NCBI GenBank assembly: GCA_032207245.1
Contig: JAGEOH010000230.1
Location: forward strand, 1-64,000
From: Pardosa pseudoannulata
Lineage: Eukaryota; Arthropoda; Arachnida; Araneae; Lycosidae
DNA length: 64,000 bases
Direction: 5' to 3'
Positions 23,961 to 34,060 of this stretch are shown here, one piece after another. Under the pieces are notes generated by a model. That model did not search any database. It was not told where the DNA came from and worked only from the letters and a program-made list of their open reading frames with translations. Both the position numbers and the translations under genes were made by a program. Positions within the stretch are counted from its first letter, which is position 1. Each line of letters starts with the position of its first letter.

Positions 23961-25930
23961 TAGCCGCAAAAAATACGGAATTTATACATAAAACATGGCT
24001 ATCAAAATCATTTTCAGATGCGGTCGAACTTCTCTATCATTTTAATACAGTGAAATCTGTAGAATGAACTTCCATTCAGCCCAGTAACAAATAATTTTAA
24101 AGAACCTTACATAGGGGTATATTTTGAACGTTAAATAATATTTTCATTTAAAGATCTAAATTTCTATTTAGTGATTTTTTTATACTAGGATCACTTTCTA
24201 GCTTTTTGCATATTGTACATGTAATGAATACAACAATCGAATTTCTAGTAGCTTTAAATTTACAGAAATATATAGTTCGATAATTCATTGCGTTCAAAAA
24301 ATTATTCAAAGCAATTACTATATTAAGTAAGTTTTTATAAACGTTGGTCTGAAACAGTGTGCTACATCTACTTTTTAGACGTTTCCGAAAGGCACCAAAC
24401 ATCCATGTGAGACGTTTTGCCTCTCTGGTCCCCATCCAACAGTTTTTCTAAAAACATATATAACGAGTTTTCTATTCAGCTAATTTTTGAATGATCTGAG
24501 TACTTCTTTCCGGCAAAATGTATTTCCTGTGTGTGTGATTTACTATAAATATGCCAAAACAAAAGCTATGTGAAAATTTTTATACAGGAATATATCACCA
24601 AAAATACTCTTCATAACATTTTATTAATTCTTTTTTTTAAAGTACAAACTTCAAACTATTGTAGCATCCCACTTTCTACTTAAATAGTTTTCGATTTGTT
24701 GTTATAGTGTGAATTCTATTTTTGGTGTCATTTACTGTTCGCATTGTGAAAGTCAAATGATGAGAGAGGATGTTATGGCCTTTGAAGGCTTTCCCATATA
24801 TGCGGAACTCTGATCTTTTTTTTTCTGGCCTGTGAACACAGCCGAAAAATGATTTTTTTTATGAGGCTCTAGCCATTGTCCCCCTCTCTCTCCATTTCCC
24901 TGAAAAGTCAGAGGAAATGAGTGTATTCTTTGGGAAGATATAAGCAGGTAACAAACAGGGTGGGAACAGCTTCTGGAGAAGTGCTCTCATCTCTAAACAG
25001 AAAATCACGAGGGGGAAACAAAAAAGAAAATAGAAGATTGAAGAGCAGAAGGAGGAGGAAAAGAACGCTAGGGTACCTCGGGATTGTGATATCCGTGTTT
25101 ACCTACCTGAGAGGCTGTTTGGGAAGATAGAGAGCTCTTCCGATTGCATATCTGCTTCGTTCCCTCGCAGATTCCGCCTGCGGCGCTCCAGCCACTTCGT
25201 GGGTGGCCGGCGGCGTGGAGTAGCTCAATACTTACGATCTGCTAACCACTACTGGGAGAAGGCTGGAGGGCTTCACTGCCATATGGGCCTGGATCAGTAC
25301 TAGCTTGTTTGGGAAGAGAGACGATTGTATGTCTTAGTGGAGGGAGGATGTACAAACGTGTAAAAAAAGGTACACACCTTCCTCTTTTCAAACGATTTTT
25401 TTTTTAGGTTGTGGTCATCATGGAGTCCCACCGCTACCAAAATATTTACTGTTTGAGAGCTGTGAAGTTACACTATGTGGAGTCAAAACGCCGTACTCTC
25501 AATCAAAGTCTTCTATGCTACAGATAATCTTTGGGAAGAGTGTGTGAGTGTCGGTTTTAATGGCAAAAAATCCAAAAGAGGATATGCTGCACCAAACAAA
25601 TGCCAAAAATATGCCATAAAAGAAGCAATGTGTTTTTCGAAATAAGAAAAAGAATGGTGAAAATACAGAAGGGACAACTATAAAAATGATGCAATAGAAA
25701 GGATTGTATATATAATATTAATAAATGATTATATTAGAGTAAAAAGGTATAAAATCTTAAAAATTGGATAATAAAGAGACAGAACCAAGAAAAAAGGATT
25801 ATTAAAACTTATGAACTCCAATAGACTTCAAAAATGAAAAAAGGTTTGAATGGGGATCACCCCAACCAAATCGCTCGAGTTTAAAAACAGTTTTCTCTAA
25901 AAATCTGAGACGTTGATTATTCAAATTTGG
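23961..25930. other. Non-coding stretch with a GC-rich patch
   Basis: Mostly AT-rich. About 25135-25300 is conspicuously GC-rich and carries a minus-strand ATG followed by a strong splice-donor-like GTAAGTATT (see findings). TTTGGGAAG recurs at about 24929, 25118, 25308 and 25529. Confidence 0.4.
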
Positions 25931-25934
25931 ACTA

Positions 25935-26540
25935 TCAATTTAAAAAAATAAAACTGGTATAATATTTCTTACGGTTGGTGCAATAAGGATCTGTTTCATT
26001 TGTCAGGGGATAGCAATGAGAGAACCGAGTATGGCCGATACGTAGACGGGTTAAAATCACATCTGTGCGCCTGGTAGGTATAATTGGCCATGGACAAATA
26101 AATGTTTTATAGCTCTCAGTTTGTTGCTGTCCTGTTGATTCCACAACTCTTGCCAACTAGTATAAATGTGATTAGAGATACATTTTAAAACATCAATGTA
26201 ATGATCTGATGAAAGGGAACAGAAGCAGTCTTCGCAGCGGAGACTGCAAGCTGGTTTCCAATAATTCCAACATGAATTGGGACCCAACAAAAGATAACAT
26301 CGTACCCTTTACAAGAGAGAGTGTTTAATTGATAAACAATTTTATTTATCAGGGGATGGGAATTGGCTCCTATCGATATACAGACAATATTTTTGGTGGT
26401 TTGAAGATTGGACCAAATGAAGCGCGACAACTTCAGCAGTATACACGGAGCAGACAGGAGAGAGGCTTAAACTAATAGTGGTCTGTTTATACTCAATATC
26501 ACAGCCAAAGCAACTCGCTTTCGACTCATCCATTAAATTG
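25935..26540 (-). pseudogene. LINE ORF2 C-terminus: RNase H and tail (LINE 2)
   Basis: The minus strand encodes an RNase H domain like that of I/Jockey-group LINEs. SVYTAEVVALHL (near 26440) holds the conserved Glu, and WVPIHVGIIGNQLAVSAAK (about 26220-26290) is the C-terminal RNase H signature. Downstream is WPIIPTRRTDVILTRLRIGH with the tail PYCTN (about 25970-26090). The domain would degrade the RNA strand after cDNA synthesis. Pieces lie in different frames and the copy is dead. The 3' end near 25935 adjoins AT-rich DNA; no clear poly(A) tail was found. Confidence 0.85.
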
Positions 26541-27464
26541 GATCGTAATTTTAAAAATAGCTTCGATGAGATAAATAAAATTGTTTGAAAATAGCAGGGT
26601 CGGTAATGTCTTTCTTAAAAGAGACCAAGTCTCCAGTAATTCTAATCAGAAGAACGCTCCAAGAAGGGATAATGAGGCTATTTAAAGAAGCTACAGAAAT
26701 GTTTTCGAGGTTAGCCTCATATACAAGAGATTTCATTCTTTCTCAAAAAGGGAGTGAACACTAGGAACAAGCATCAAAAAGTTTCCTTGGAGCAGGACCA
26801 ACTGTGTAGGTTTTTAAAGGGTGATTCGGGATGGAGCGATATCTAAAATAGTATGTCAGAAACAGCTTTTTACGTCTAAGATCTAATGGAATCTGGTTGC
26901 AGGTTGTGTACAAACTATAACCAGGATATATACGAAATGTTTCACAGCAGATGGAGAGGGCTGCGTTATTGATTGGATCTAACCAACCAATAAGTGCTGA
27001 TCTAGAAATAGAACTACTATAATCAATGCCAGAAAGCACCACAGATTGAGAAATTTGAAGTATAGAGGTGCGATCATCTCCCCAAAAAGTATTTGAGAGG
27101 AATTTAAGTATATTCAGCAGTCTCTCACACTTTTTACGCAGATGTAAAATGTACTAAAGTTAGCTTACTGTCCAAGATCACACCAAGATACCGAACCTCT
27201 TCAACAACAATAATAGGAATACCAAACATGTGAATAGTGGGAGGAGGGTGCATTCCCCTCTTTCTGCCAAAGTGAACACAAAATGGGAGAAAAGGAATAC
27301 CCGTTCTTGTCGCACCAATCAACAATGAATTTAATTGCTGTTTGAAATAATCGTTCAATCACAGGCATATCCTATCTTTGACAAGAAATCTGCAGATCGT
27401 CAACATTGTGACGACTTCAATGTTCTTGAGTGAGAAGTAGAGTGAAGAAGGATCACAGTCACAA
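26541..27464 (-). pseudogene. LINE reverse transcriptase, palm to thumb (LINE 2)
   Basis: Going 5' to 3' on the minus strand, the RT active-site region near 27396 reads NVDDLQIS; the aromatic residue before the two catalytic Asp is replaced by Asn. Then come FGRKRGMHPPPTIHMFGIP and EVRYLGVILDSKL (27165-27290), followed by VVLSGIDYSSSISR and WLDPINNAALSICCE (26920-27045). These are typical thumb and connection motifs of I/Jockey LINEs. Multiple stops and frameshifts. Confidence 0.85.
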
Positions 27465-27478
27465 TAGAATTGAAAATC

Positions 27479-27748
27479 TTCTTCTTCTTAAATGCGCAAC
27501 AGCCCCTAGGGGGCCAAGGCTTACGGTGCCAATCTCCGTTTGCGTGACCAAAGGCCCTGGGGTGCGAAGTTCCGGTTAGGTGGTCAATCTTACGCGGAAC
27601 CCCCAGTGTTTAGTTCCCAAGCATGCTTGGTCCTCAATTTCTCTACCCACTGAAGGGATGAAAGGCTGAGTCAACCTTGCCCAGCCCGGGGATCGAACCT
27701 CGGACCTGTGTCGTGGGAGCGCGAAGCGCTACCCCAACGCCACTGGGC
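27479..27748 (-). mobile_element. tRNA-derived SINE with (AAG)n tail, inserted in LINE 2
   Basis: A 14-bp duplication TAGAATTGAAAATC flanks the unit exactly (27465-27478 and 27749-27762). On the minus strand it begins with a tRNA-like head GCCCAGTGGCGTTGGGG, has a perfect B box GGTTCGATCCC (complement of 27689-27699) and ends in AAGAAGAAGAA. Head and body differ from the other SINE family in the window, so this is a second family. It splits the LINE 2 reverse transcriptase. Confidence 0.9.
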
Positions 27749-27764
27749 TAGAATTGAAAATCAC

Positions 27765-27797
27765 TTTCATTTTTTCTGGAGTAAATACTGTTATATA
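27765..27797 (-). pseudogene. LINE 2 reverse transcriptase, part 5' of the SINE
   Basis: A short stretch of LINE 2 lies between the SINE and the start of the element 3 LTR. With sequence from the other side of the SINE (about 27440-27478) it gives residues such as FNSIVTVI, placed shortly before the RT active site. Further 5' LINE sequence is not seen beyond the LTR. Confidence 0.5.
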
Positions 27798-28458
27798 TAC
27801 AACGGGATTCTAATTCTCCCAAAACAAGTAGAAATGTAGAGGATTGTTTCTTGCGTTTATCACGACGATCACAGTCGAAAAAAAGATTAAATAATCTCAC
27901 AAATGGGGACGCCTTTCCAGGATACAACGCAAACCCAACCTATCCCCCGTTCGGTGTCCGAAACCCTGCTGTTCGTTATGTGAGCGGACTTTAAGAGTTT
28001 CCCGAACGTAATCACTAATCAGCTGGCTCCGGTCAAAAGTCGTGGTAGCCTCCACGAGACCAAAACACCTCGTAAAAAAATGCCTAAAAGCCCCGAGTCA
28101 CAAAATTCTACGCTTTTTATACCTGGGGATCAGTTACGGTCCCGCCAACCTTTTTTTTTTTTTTTTTTTTTTTTTCAGTTACGATTTCAGTTACTTGAGA
28201 ACTCCAGCTAAGGTTACAGCTAGTTTTTTTAGTTGAATTCTCATTCCCTAGCTGTACCGATTACGGCCTTCTCCAAACAATCCCCCGGAATCATTACCGC
28301 AACCAATCAGGGGCGTGACGCCTATTTCAACAGAACTGACAACATCACAGACACGACACGACGTCGCCACGCTATTGTAGCCGGATCAAATGAAGAGGAA
28401 TTCAGATCAGCTGATTTCCGTCTTCCATGTTCTGAACGAAGGGGGGGGGGTCTTCACA
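27798..28458 (-). mobile_element. 3' LTR of gypsy element 3
   Basis: On the minus strand it starts TGTGAAGACC directly after a polypurine tract (GGCGGGAGGGGT, complement of about 28459-28470), as an LTR should. It contains a TATA box in GGTATAAAAAGCG (complement of 28111-28123), closely like the TATA region of the element 1 LTR. A 25-nt A tract on minus (28151-28175) interrupts it. The 3' limit is set by loss of structure near CCCGTTGTA and is uncertain. The flank is LINE 2. Confidence 0.6.
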
Positions 28459-28470
28459 ACCCCTCCCGCC
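28459..28470 (-). promoter_or_regulatory. Polypurine tract of element 3
   Basis: GGCGGGAGGGGT on the minus strand directly precedes the LTR start and would prime plus-strand DNA synthesis. Confidence 0.6.
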
Positions 28471-28665
28471 TTAGAAGAAATTTGCGACTTCGTGAAATCT
28501 GCAAGGTAATATGTTAGGCACACAGGTATCAGATAGTTTTTCCGATCCTAGAGGCAGCATTTATTTCCTACTGTGGTTTACCCTTATTTACACTTTACTC
28601 TTTTAAACACATTACAAGAAAAAAAAATATTTACAAAACTGAAATATTATAAAACTGATTATTTA

Positions 28666-29060
28666 TAAAACTGAAAGGAGCGTTTACCAGCCCGAAGGAT
28701 AACACTAAGGGTCAATATGTCCCAAACATAGTCACAAAAGCTGATAGTCTCTGCGCTTTCGGGGATAGTGGAATTTGCCAATATCCTTTGGTCAAATCAA
28801 TCACTGTAATAAAATTGGCGGAACAAACCCTCTCAACTATCTCGTCTATGTTTGGAAGAAGAAAAACTTCTAATCGAATTAGTGAGTTTAACTTCTTATA
28901 ATCAATGCAGGGCCGTGGATCGTTTCCCAGAGCCTCTACTAGTTTCATTGGTGATGTGTAGTCAGACTCCTCGATCTCTGTTATTTTTAGATCTAACATT
29001 CGTTTGATCTCCGATTTTAATATCTCATTTTGTCGAGGCGAGGTCCTGTAGGGTTTAGAC
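28666..29060 (-). pseudogene. Gypsy-type reverse transcriptase, N-terminal part (element 3)
   Basis: The minus strand reads MLDLKITEIEESDYTSPMKL, then PRPCIDYKKLNSLI, LLPNIDEIVERV and the catalytic VIDLTKGYWQIPL (about 28770-28810, first Asp of the RT triad present). After FVTMFGTY there is a stop, then LSFGLVNAPFS to about 28668. The YxDD motif, connection and RNase H are absent; an internal deletion joins RT to an AT-rich 3' untranslated stretch (28480-28665). It lies directly downstream of integrase in the same orientation, the reverse of normal gypsy order. Confidence 0.9.
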
Positions 29061-29079
29061 CTGACCGGCTGACTACTAA

Positions 29080-29910
29080 TTAAGTGTATGTCATGCTCGA
29101 CGAGGTCAGTAGACCTGGATCATTTGAAAATATTTTCTGGTGAGAACTCAGAAATTGTTTCAAATTTTCCACCTGACACTCCGTACAACGCTCATGTAAC
29201 TCACTGTTCTTAGCTATTTCCTCGAAATCGAAGACATTTGTGTTCGCCGAGGGAAAAGAAATTTTCAATTCGGAGTCATTCCGATCTTTAATAACCCCCT
29301 CACTAATCAGTAAATTTATCGTATCTTCCCTCTGGTGGTAAGGTTTCAATAAATTTACGTGATACATTTTCGTTTTTTCCCGTTTATCGTTCCTGTTAAC
29401 GATAGCATTTGTCTCTGACAATTTGTTTTCTATTGTTTCTGAGCCTACCCACAGTACCGCTAATTTGTGCGGTATGGATGCGGCCAAAACTAAAATCTTT
29501 TCTCCTGGTCGGAACTCACGTTTCACTGCTCTTCTGACGTAATAGGTTTTTCTTTTTTCTTGCATCTCCATCGCGTTCTCAGCGACTACTCTTGACACCG
29601 CTTAAGTCTATTTATCAACTCGAAAATGTATTCTGTCACTAAGCTTTCCTTCCCTTGACTCTCAACCCATTTTTCGTATAACAGTCTCCGGCGTGCGGAG
29701 ATTCCTCCCGTACACTAACTCAGCTAGACTAAATCCTGTGGCTTCATGAGTAACCGTTCTTAGTGCAAGCAAAGCCAAAGGCAGGTTCTTTTCCCAATCG
29801 GCTCCTGATTCAAAACAAAGAACTTTGAGCAATCTTTTTACCCTTCTGTGCCATCTTTCTTCACTATTACTTTGGTGACCTAAAAGTTTCTCTCAACTTC
29901 TTGTATGTGA
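29080..29910 (-). pseudogene. Gypsy-type integrase, core end and C-terminus (element 3)
   Basis: The minus strand begins with GHQSNSEERWHRR (about 29850-29885), holding the third catalytic Glu of the integrase DDE core. It continues with LPLALLALRTVTHEATGFS and AELVYGRNLRTPETV (29690-29800), then KRKTYYVRRAVKREFRPGEK and the C-terminal MYHVNLLKPYHQRED (about 29335-29380). A linker with FDFEEIAKNSEL and SSHQKIFSNDPGLL leads into RT. The linker matches that of element 2 at 61640-61760. The first two thirds of integrase, and everything upstream (gag, protease, 5' LTR), are missing. Confidence 0.9.
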
Positions 29911-31262
29911 TCAATGTTAGAAAATTTACTTTTAATGCTCATCTTAAAAAAATGTAATACCATGCCGAGTTTATGGTACAGAAAAATTGTATTAATCTTA
30001 AAATGGATATATTTATCTGTGCTGGATGGTAGGAAGAGGTAAGAGTGTTTGACTGAGATCTTACCAGTGCAGAATATAACAGCTGTGCTTTTACAAAATT
30101 TGCAAGCATAAGATACTGTCAGCTGCTTTCTTAATTTGCTGTCAATCCAATCTCATTCTCCCAATGATTCACCAAAAAAAATCACCAAATTTCAAATGGT
30201 AGTATAACAGGAGAAAAAGGGTTTAAAGCTAATTCATGGAGAACATACACTAAGTGAAAATTTCAGTGTCTAGAAGGGATAGTAACCTGAGAAAATACTT
30301 TAGAAGCTTCATGTAAAGAGAGAAAATCTCAGGCATGAGATCTTTTTTACGCGTTCACTGTTTACATTTATTTTAATGTCCAAACTATTGCATTTGTAGA
30401 AAACGATTTGACTTGTCAAGATCTCATTTTTTTTCACTTTTAATTAAGTCAGAAAAACTACCCATTAGGATATGGTAAATAGCATTGGTTAAAAATAATC
30501 TTCCCGAGCATTCTTCGGGGGGAATCTCAACTTCCTCTGTACGTTGTATCAATCGTTGTACTAATTAATGTCAAGAAGAGATTATTGATTGAGCAAAGTA
30601 ACTGAGGAAAAGCAATTTAAACTAATTTACCGAAGTATCATCGAATGAAAACGCCGAATTATGTCATAAAAGGTTACATAAGATTAATTATATTTAGACA
30701 GAAGGCATTTCATTGATTATATCAAATATTTAATTCCAAAACTTTTCTATCTATTTCTAACAGAATTAGCTTACATGTGACTGCCATCGAATTTTATCTT
30801 CATTGTTTGAATCTGAAGTTTCTTTCGACACCTATCCCTTAATAATCATTTTACTATTTTTAGTTCAAAATTTACTGAATTATGTAATAAGTAAATATTT
30901 TCAATGTTACTATCTATAAACCAAAGAAATGAAAAAATCTTACCCAAAAATGTCTCTATACACATACACAAGAGAGAGAGAGAGAGAGAGAGATTCGCAC
31001 CAGAATATGTTAGTAGTAAATTTCACTCCGTCGAAAGACATAGAAAATTACAGATGTTACATTAATCAAACTCTCCTTCCTTACCGTCCATATTACAAGA
31101 GAGAAAACTAAAAAATAATTTTTAAATGGAAATATTTTAACAAACAGTACAAAGAACGCGGGATTGGTTAAGAACACCGAAAAAAAAGTTAGAGAGACAG
31201 ACAGATCAAGATCAAGGGTTCTCTCTCGCATAACCACAATCGTATCCTTCAACAAGTCACAC
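29911..31262. other. AT-rich non-coding stretch
   Basis: Nothing recognised apart from a (GA)n array at 30971-30992. Confidence 0.55.
30971..30992 (+). repeat. (AG)n microsatellite
   Basis: Eleven AG units. Confidence 0.9.
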
Positions 31263-31397
31263 TTAACCCATTAACTGCCAGATTTTTTTTTAAATATTTT
31301 TTTAATATATAGTTACGTATTTACATGTAAACCAATGTAGTACATTAAATTTTACAAAATAGAAAAAAAAATATGTTTTTTATGGATTTAAAAATCA

Positions 31398-31414
31398 ATC
31401 CCCATTTGGGGATC
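31398..31414. promoter_or_regulatory. Subterminal palindrome in piggyBac (left)
   Basis: ATCCCCATTTGGGGATC lies about 130 bp inside the left end. The same motif is at 32813-32827 and 33154-33170. It may be a transposase-binding site (inference). Confidence 0.5.
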
Positions 31415-31448
31415 ACGGTACACTGCATGTAAATAACTGTAAATTTTT

Positions 31449-32780
31449 TTAAGAGTGCCATGGAATAACACATTCTTCGTGTAATCCTACATCACACTTC
31501 AAGCACTGTTTCCGAACATTTTTTTTACAAACCGCACATTTTCTTTGTTTTCTGTCCAATGTTCTTTCTAAATAATGTCCTTGAGGATTTTTTCTTACGT
31601 CTTCTGGTACGCGCTTCTGTGAACTCACACTGTACGATGGTCGTCCACAATTTTTCGGGTCAGACACAGAATGTAAATTCAAATAGAACCGTGCAACTTC
31701 TCGTCTGAAATTTAATAGCGGCATTTTTCCATTAGCAATACAATATATTGTATGAGCATTAACTAGAGCCACATCCACTGCATTAGTGAAAATAGGAAAG
31801 TACCATTTTTTGCCTCTAATTTTTATCCTATACTTTTGTACATTCCATTGTCAACACCTCCCATGTTCTTATTGTAATTTATAATGGCATTGGGTTGTGG
31901 AATTAATATTTTTTTTCTCAACCCTAGACCATCTCGGCACACGTCCCAAAGGTAAAACTTCCAAATGATTTGATAACATTTTAACAATGCTGTTATCTTT
32001 CCAAACAAGACCAAATATTCCATTTATTTCATCATATCTATAATCAAAAGCCCCTCTAAATTCTTTCTTCATTTCCTTATCTGTTTTTATAGGGCACTTA
32101 TTCATCCTATTACATCTCACCGTTCCTGTCGCAGGTATATTTCTCTCTTTTAGATTTTTCAGCAAATCAAAACTTGTGAAAATTTATCGAAATAAAAGCA
32201 GTGTTCCTCTGGTTTGTCTATGGTTGCTATCTTATTCAATATTACTGACACACCTAATCCATAAGTATCTCCTTCTAAATTATCTTCGTCTGAAATTCTA
32301 CTTGGCTTACCTTCATAGATGTCAGCATTATAGCAATATCCGGTCACACCACAACACTTTGCCCATTGCTTGAACCCAAAGCGAATGGGCTTTCCTCTAA
32401 TAAACTGCTTTAGAAAATGATGACCATAATAACGTACCATTTGTTCATCAATACATATGTTATACGAAAATACGCCGAACTGCATAAATGCTTTATTCAG
32501 CTCATCCAAGATTGGTCGTATTTTAAATAATCTGTCTTTGTTTCCATTTATTAGTGGTATATTTGTATTGTCACTGAAATGTAGATTTCTCTTTATTTCA
32601 ATATAACGATTTTTCGACATACATTTCCTTACAATTCCAATATCTATATCTTCTTCTTCTGACCAATACATCTGCTCTTGAGGCAAAGAGTCCACACTTT
32701 TGTGGGTAACAGCCTTTTTGGAAATTCCGGAAACATATTGCGCCAGATAACTGAACAAATGAAAATTTCAATTGTAGCAT
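31449..32780 (-). pseudogene. piggyBac transposase (PGBD-like), broken
   Basis: The largest open part (32159-32758) has the PGBD N-side motif RYIEIKRNLHFSDN, then ICIDEQMVRYYG with the first catalytic Asp (about residue 104 of that piece) and RGKPIRFGFKQW. Near its end, CFYFDKFSQ has the second Asp. The next pieces carry IPATGTVRCNRMNKCPI (about 32100-32150) and MGGVDNG (about 31843-31863), with the third catalytic Asp. The end shows the cysteine-rich zinc-binding tail CAVCKKNVRKQCLKCDVGLH (about 31475-31540). Frameshifts divide the gene, and the first 100 or more residues of a typical transposase are not found. Confidence 0.92.
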
Positions 32781-32812
32781 AAATAAATCATTTTACATTG
32801 CAATAACCGTGA

Positions 32813-32827
32813 GCCCCAAATGGGGAT
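32813..32827. promoter_or_regulatory. Subterminal palindrome in piggyBac (5' of the coding part)
   Basis: GCCCCAAATGGGGATC-type motif just outside the start of the coding remnant, matching the copies at 31398 and 33154. Confidence 0.45.
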
Positions 32828-33153
32828 CATTGTATTTTACAGGTGCTGACGGCATGAAGTAAACAATGTGCTCAATTTTTATTTTATATTACTCAGAACT
32901 CATGTGCAAACAACCTCTGTCAGAAAAAATAATTCATTTTAATATAAATTAACAGATATTCACTTAGAAAATAGACATATGTGAAAAAGCGTTGTTTACA
33001 GGAAATTATGTATTTTATTAGAATGTATTTTATTTTGCAAATAAAACAAATAAATTAGCTATCTACATTTAGAGTAGATTATTATGTAGACACATGACTT
33101 TAAAAATAAATGAAAACCTAAAATTTAGGGATGAACAAGATAAAAATTTTCAT

Positions 33154-33170
33154 GATCCCCAAATGGGGCC
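33154..33170. promoter_or_regulatory. Subterminal palindrome in piggyBac (right end)
   Basis: GATCCCCAAATGGGGCC lies 16 bp from the right terminus and matches the other two internal copies. Confidence 0.5.
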
Positions 33171-33439
33171 CATGGCAGGGAATGGGTTAATTTACAGCGG
33201 ACCCCACATAGACCACACCAATAGCCACATCCTGATAAACAACGCAAACATATTCCCTGGGGACTCTGATAATGCCGGAAAGAGGTTGATCAGAAGTTTT
33301 ACACGAGATTCAGACAGTCAGATATCACGCATATCAGATAATTTATATAAGGATAACTAGATCACGTAGCAAAATGATCGATAAACTAGAATCATCACTA
33401 AGACCCAATGAGCCATAGACAATACAGACACACACTTGA

Positions 33440-34060
33440 GTTCTAGAGCAGACTCCATTGGGCTACTTCATATTAATATCCACTCCATGGGTTGGTTATA
33501 ATTGAATTAAGCCACAGATTGGTAGAAAGGAAAATCAACATAGCAATTCTGTAAGATGTATATATGGCATGAATAGGCTGATAGGAGAAGAAGGAGCATG
33601 GAAAGTTTACGCTTCATCGGAGGGATTGTCTCCGCAAAGAATAGTAGCCATGAGTAACGTATTTCGTAATTCTTCACCTGAGGTTTCAGCTGAAGAAAAC
33701 TTCAGGTGCATTCAAACAGAGAATATCTAAAGCAAAGTGACAATAATTAGCATATAACCATGACCAATCTTGACAATATTCTCGGGGAAATAAAGCAGGT
33801 AATGAATAACACTGTTGGTGATATACTGCATGGTGCAGACTTCAACTCCCATTAGACTACATAAGACTATGATCGAGCTGATCGACGCAGCTAATAGTTT
33901 CTGGGATATGCAAATGAAAAAAAAAATTCCATCGTCCTTCAAAACAGAAACGTAGGTTGGTCTTTCAGGTGGACAGCTTTCTATCGCCGCTATCCAAATA
34001 TGGAAAGCCTTAACAGTCCTATATATTTCCGGTTGGTATATGAATGTATGCAATGTGATT
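33440..34060 (+). pseudogene. LINE endonuclease remnant, R1-like (LINE 3)
   Basis: The plus strand, across stops and frameshifts, reads LLHINIHSMG (about 33463), LVERKINIAIL and a QDVY motif (33510-33555), then GAWKVYASSEGLSPQRIVAMSN (33597-33660). It continues with DNILGEIKQVMNNTVGDIL and the catalytic GADFNSH (33835-33852), then VLQNRNVG. This is the AP-endonuclease domain of an R1/I-group LINE. Reverse transcriptase is absent. 33190-33430 may be the end of its ORF1, but I could not confirm that. The copy is non-functional. Confidence 0.7.

Larger units (their letters stand above)
31267..33186 (-). mobile_element. piggyBac element with TTAA target duplication
   Basis: TTAA occurs at 31263-31266 and 33187-33190. 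The bounded 1920-bp element has matching inverted ends: CCCATTAACTGCCA on the left and CCCATTCCCTGCCA on the inverted right (12 of 14). TTAA targets and CCC…GGG ends are diagnostic of piggyBac. The palindrome-like motif ATCCCCATTTGGGGAT occurs three times inside (31398-31414, 32813-32827, 33154-33170), flanking the coding part. The length is shorter than autonomous members, consistent with an internal deletion. Confidence 0.93.

Noticed and set aside
25140..25310. 5S rRNA-like segment (GATCAGTACTAGC)
   Set aside because: Only a few bases match; no internal control region.
28233..28517. 94-codon plus-strand frame ending at a splice-donor-like site
   Set aside because: Lies mostly in the inferred LTR of element 3, on the opposite strand; no protein resemblance.
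33727..34053. 108-codon minus-strand frame
   Set aside because: It is antisense to the LINE endonuclease remnant, which explains the region better.
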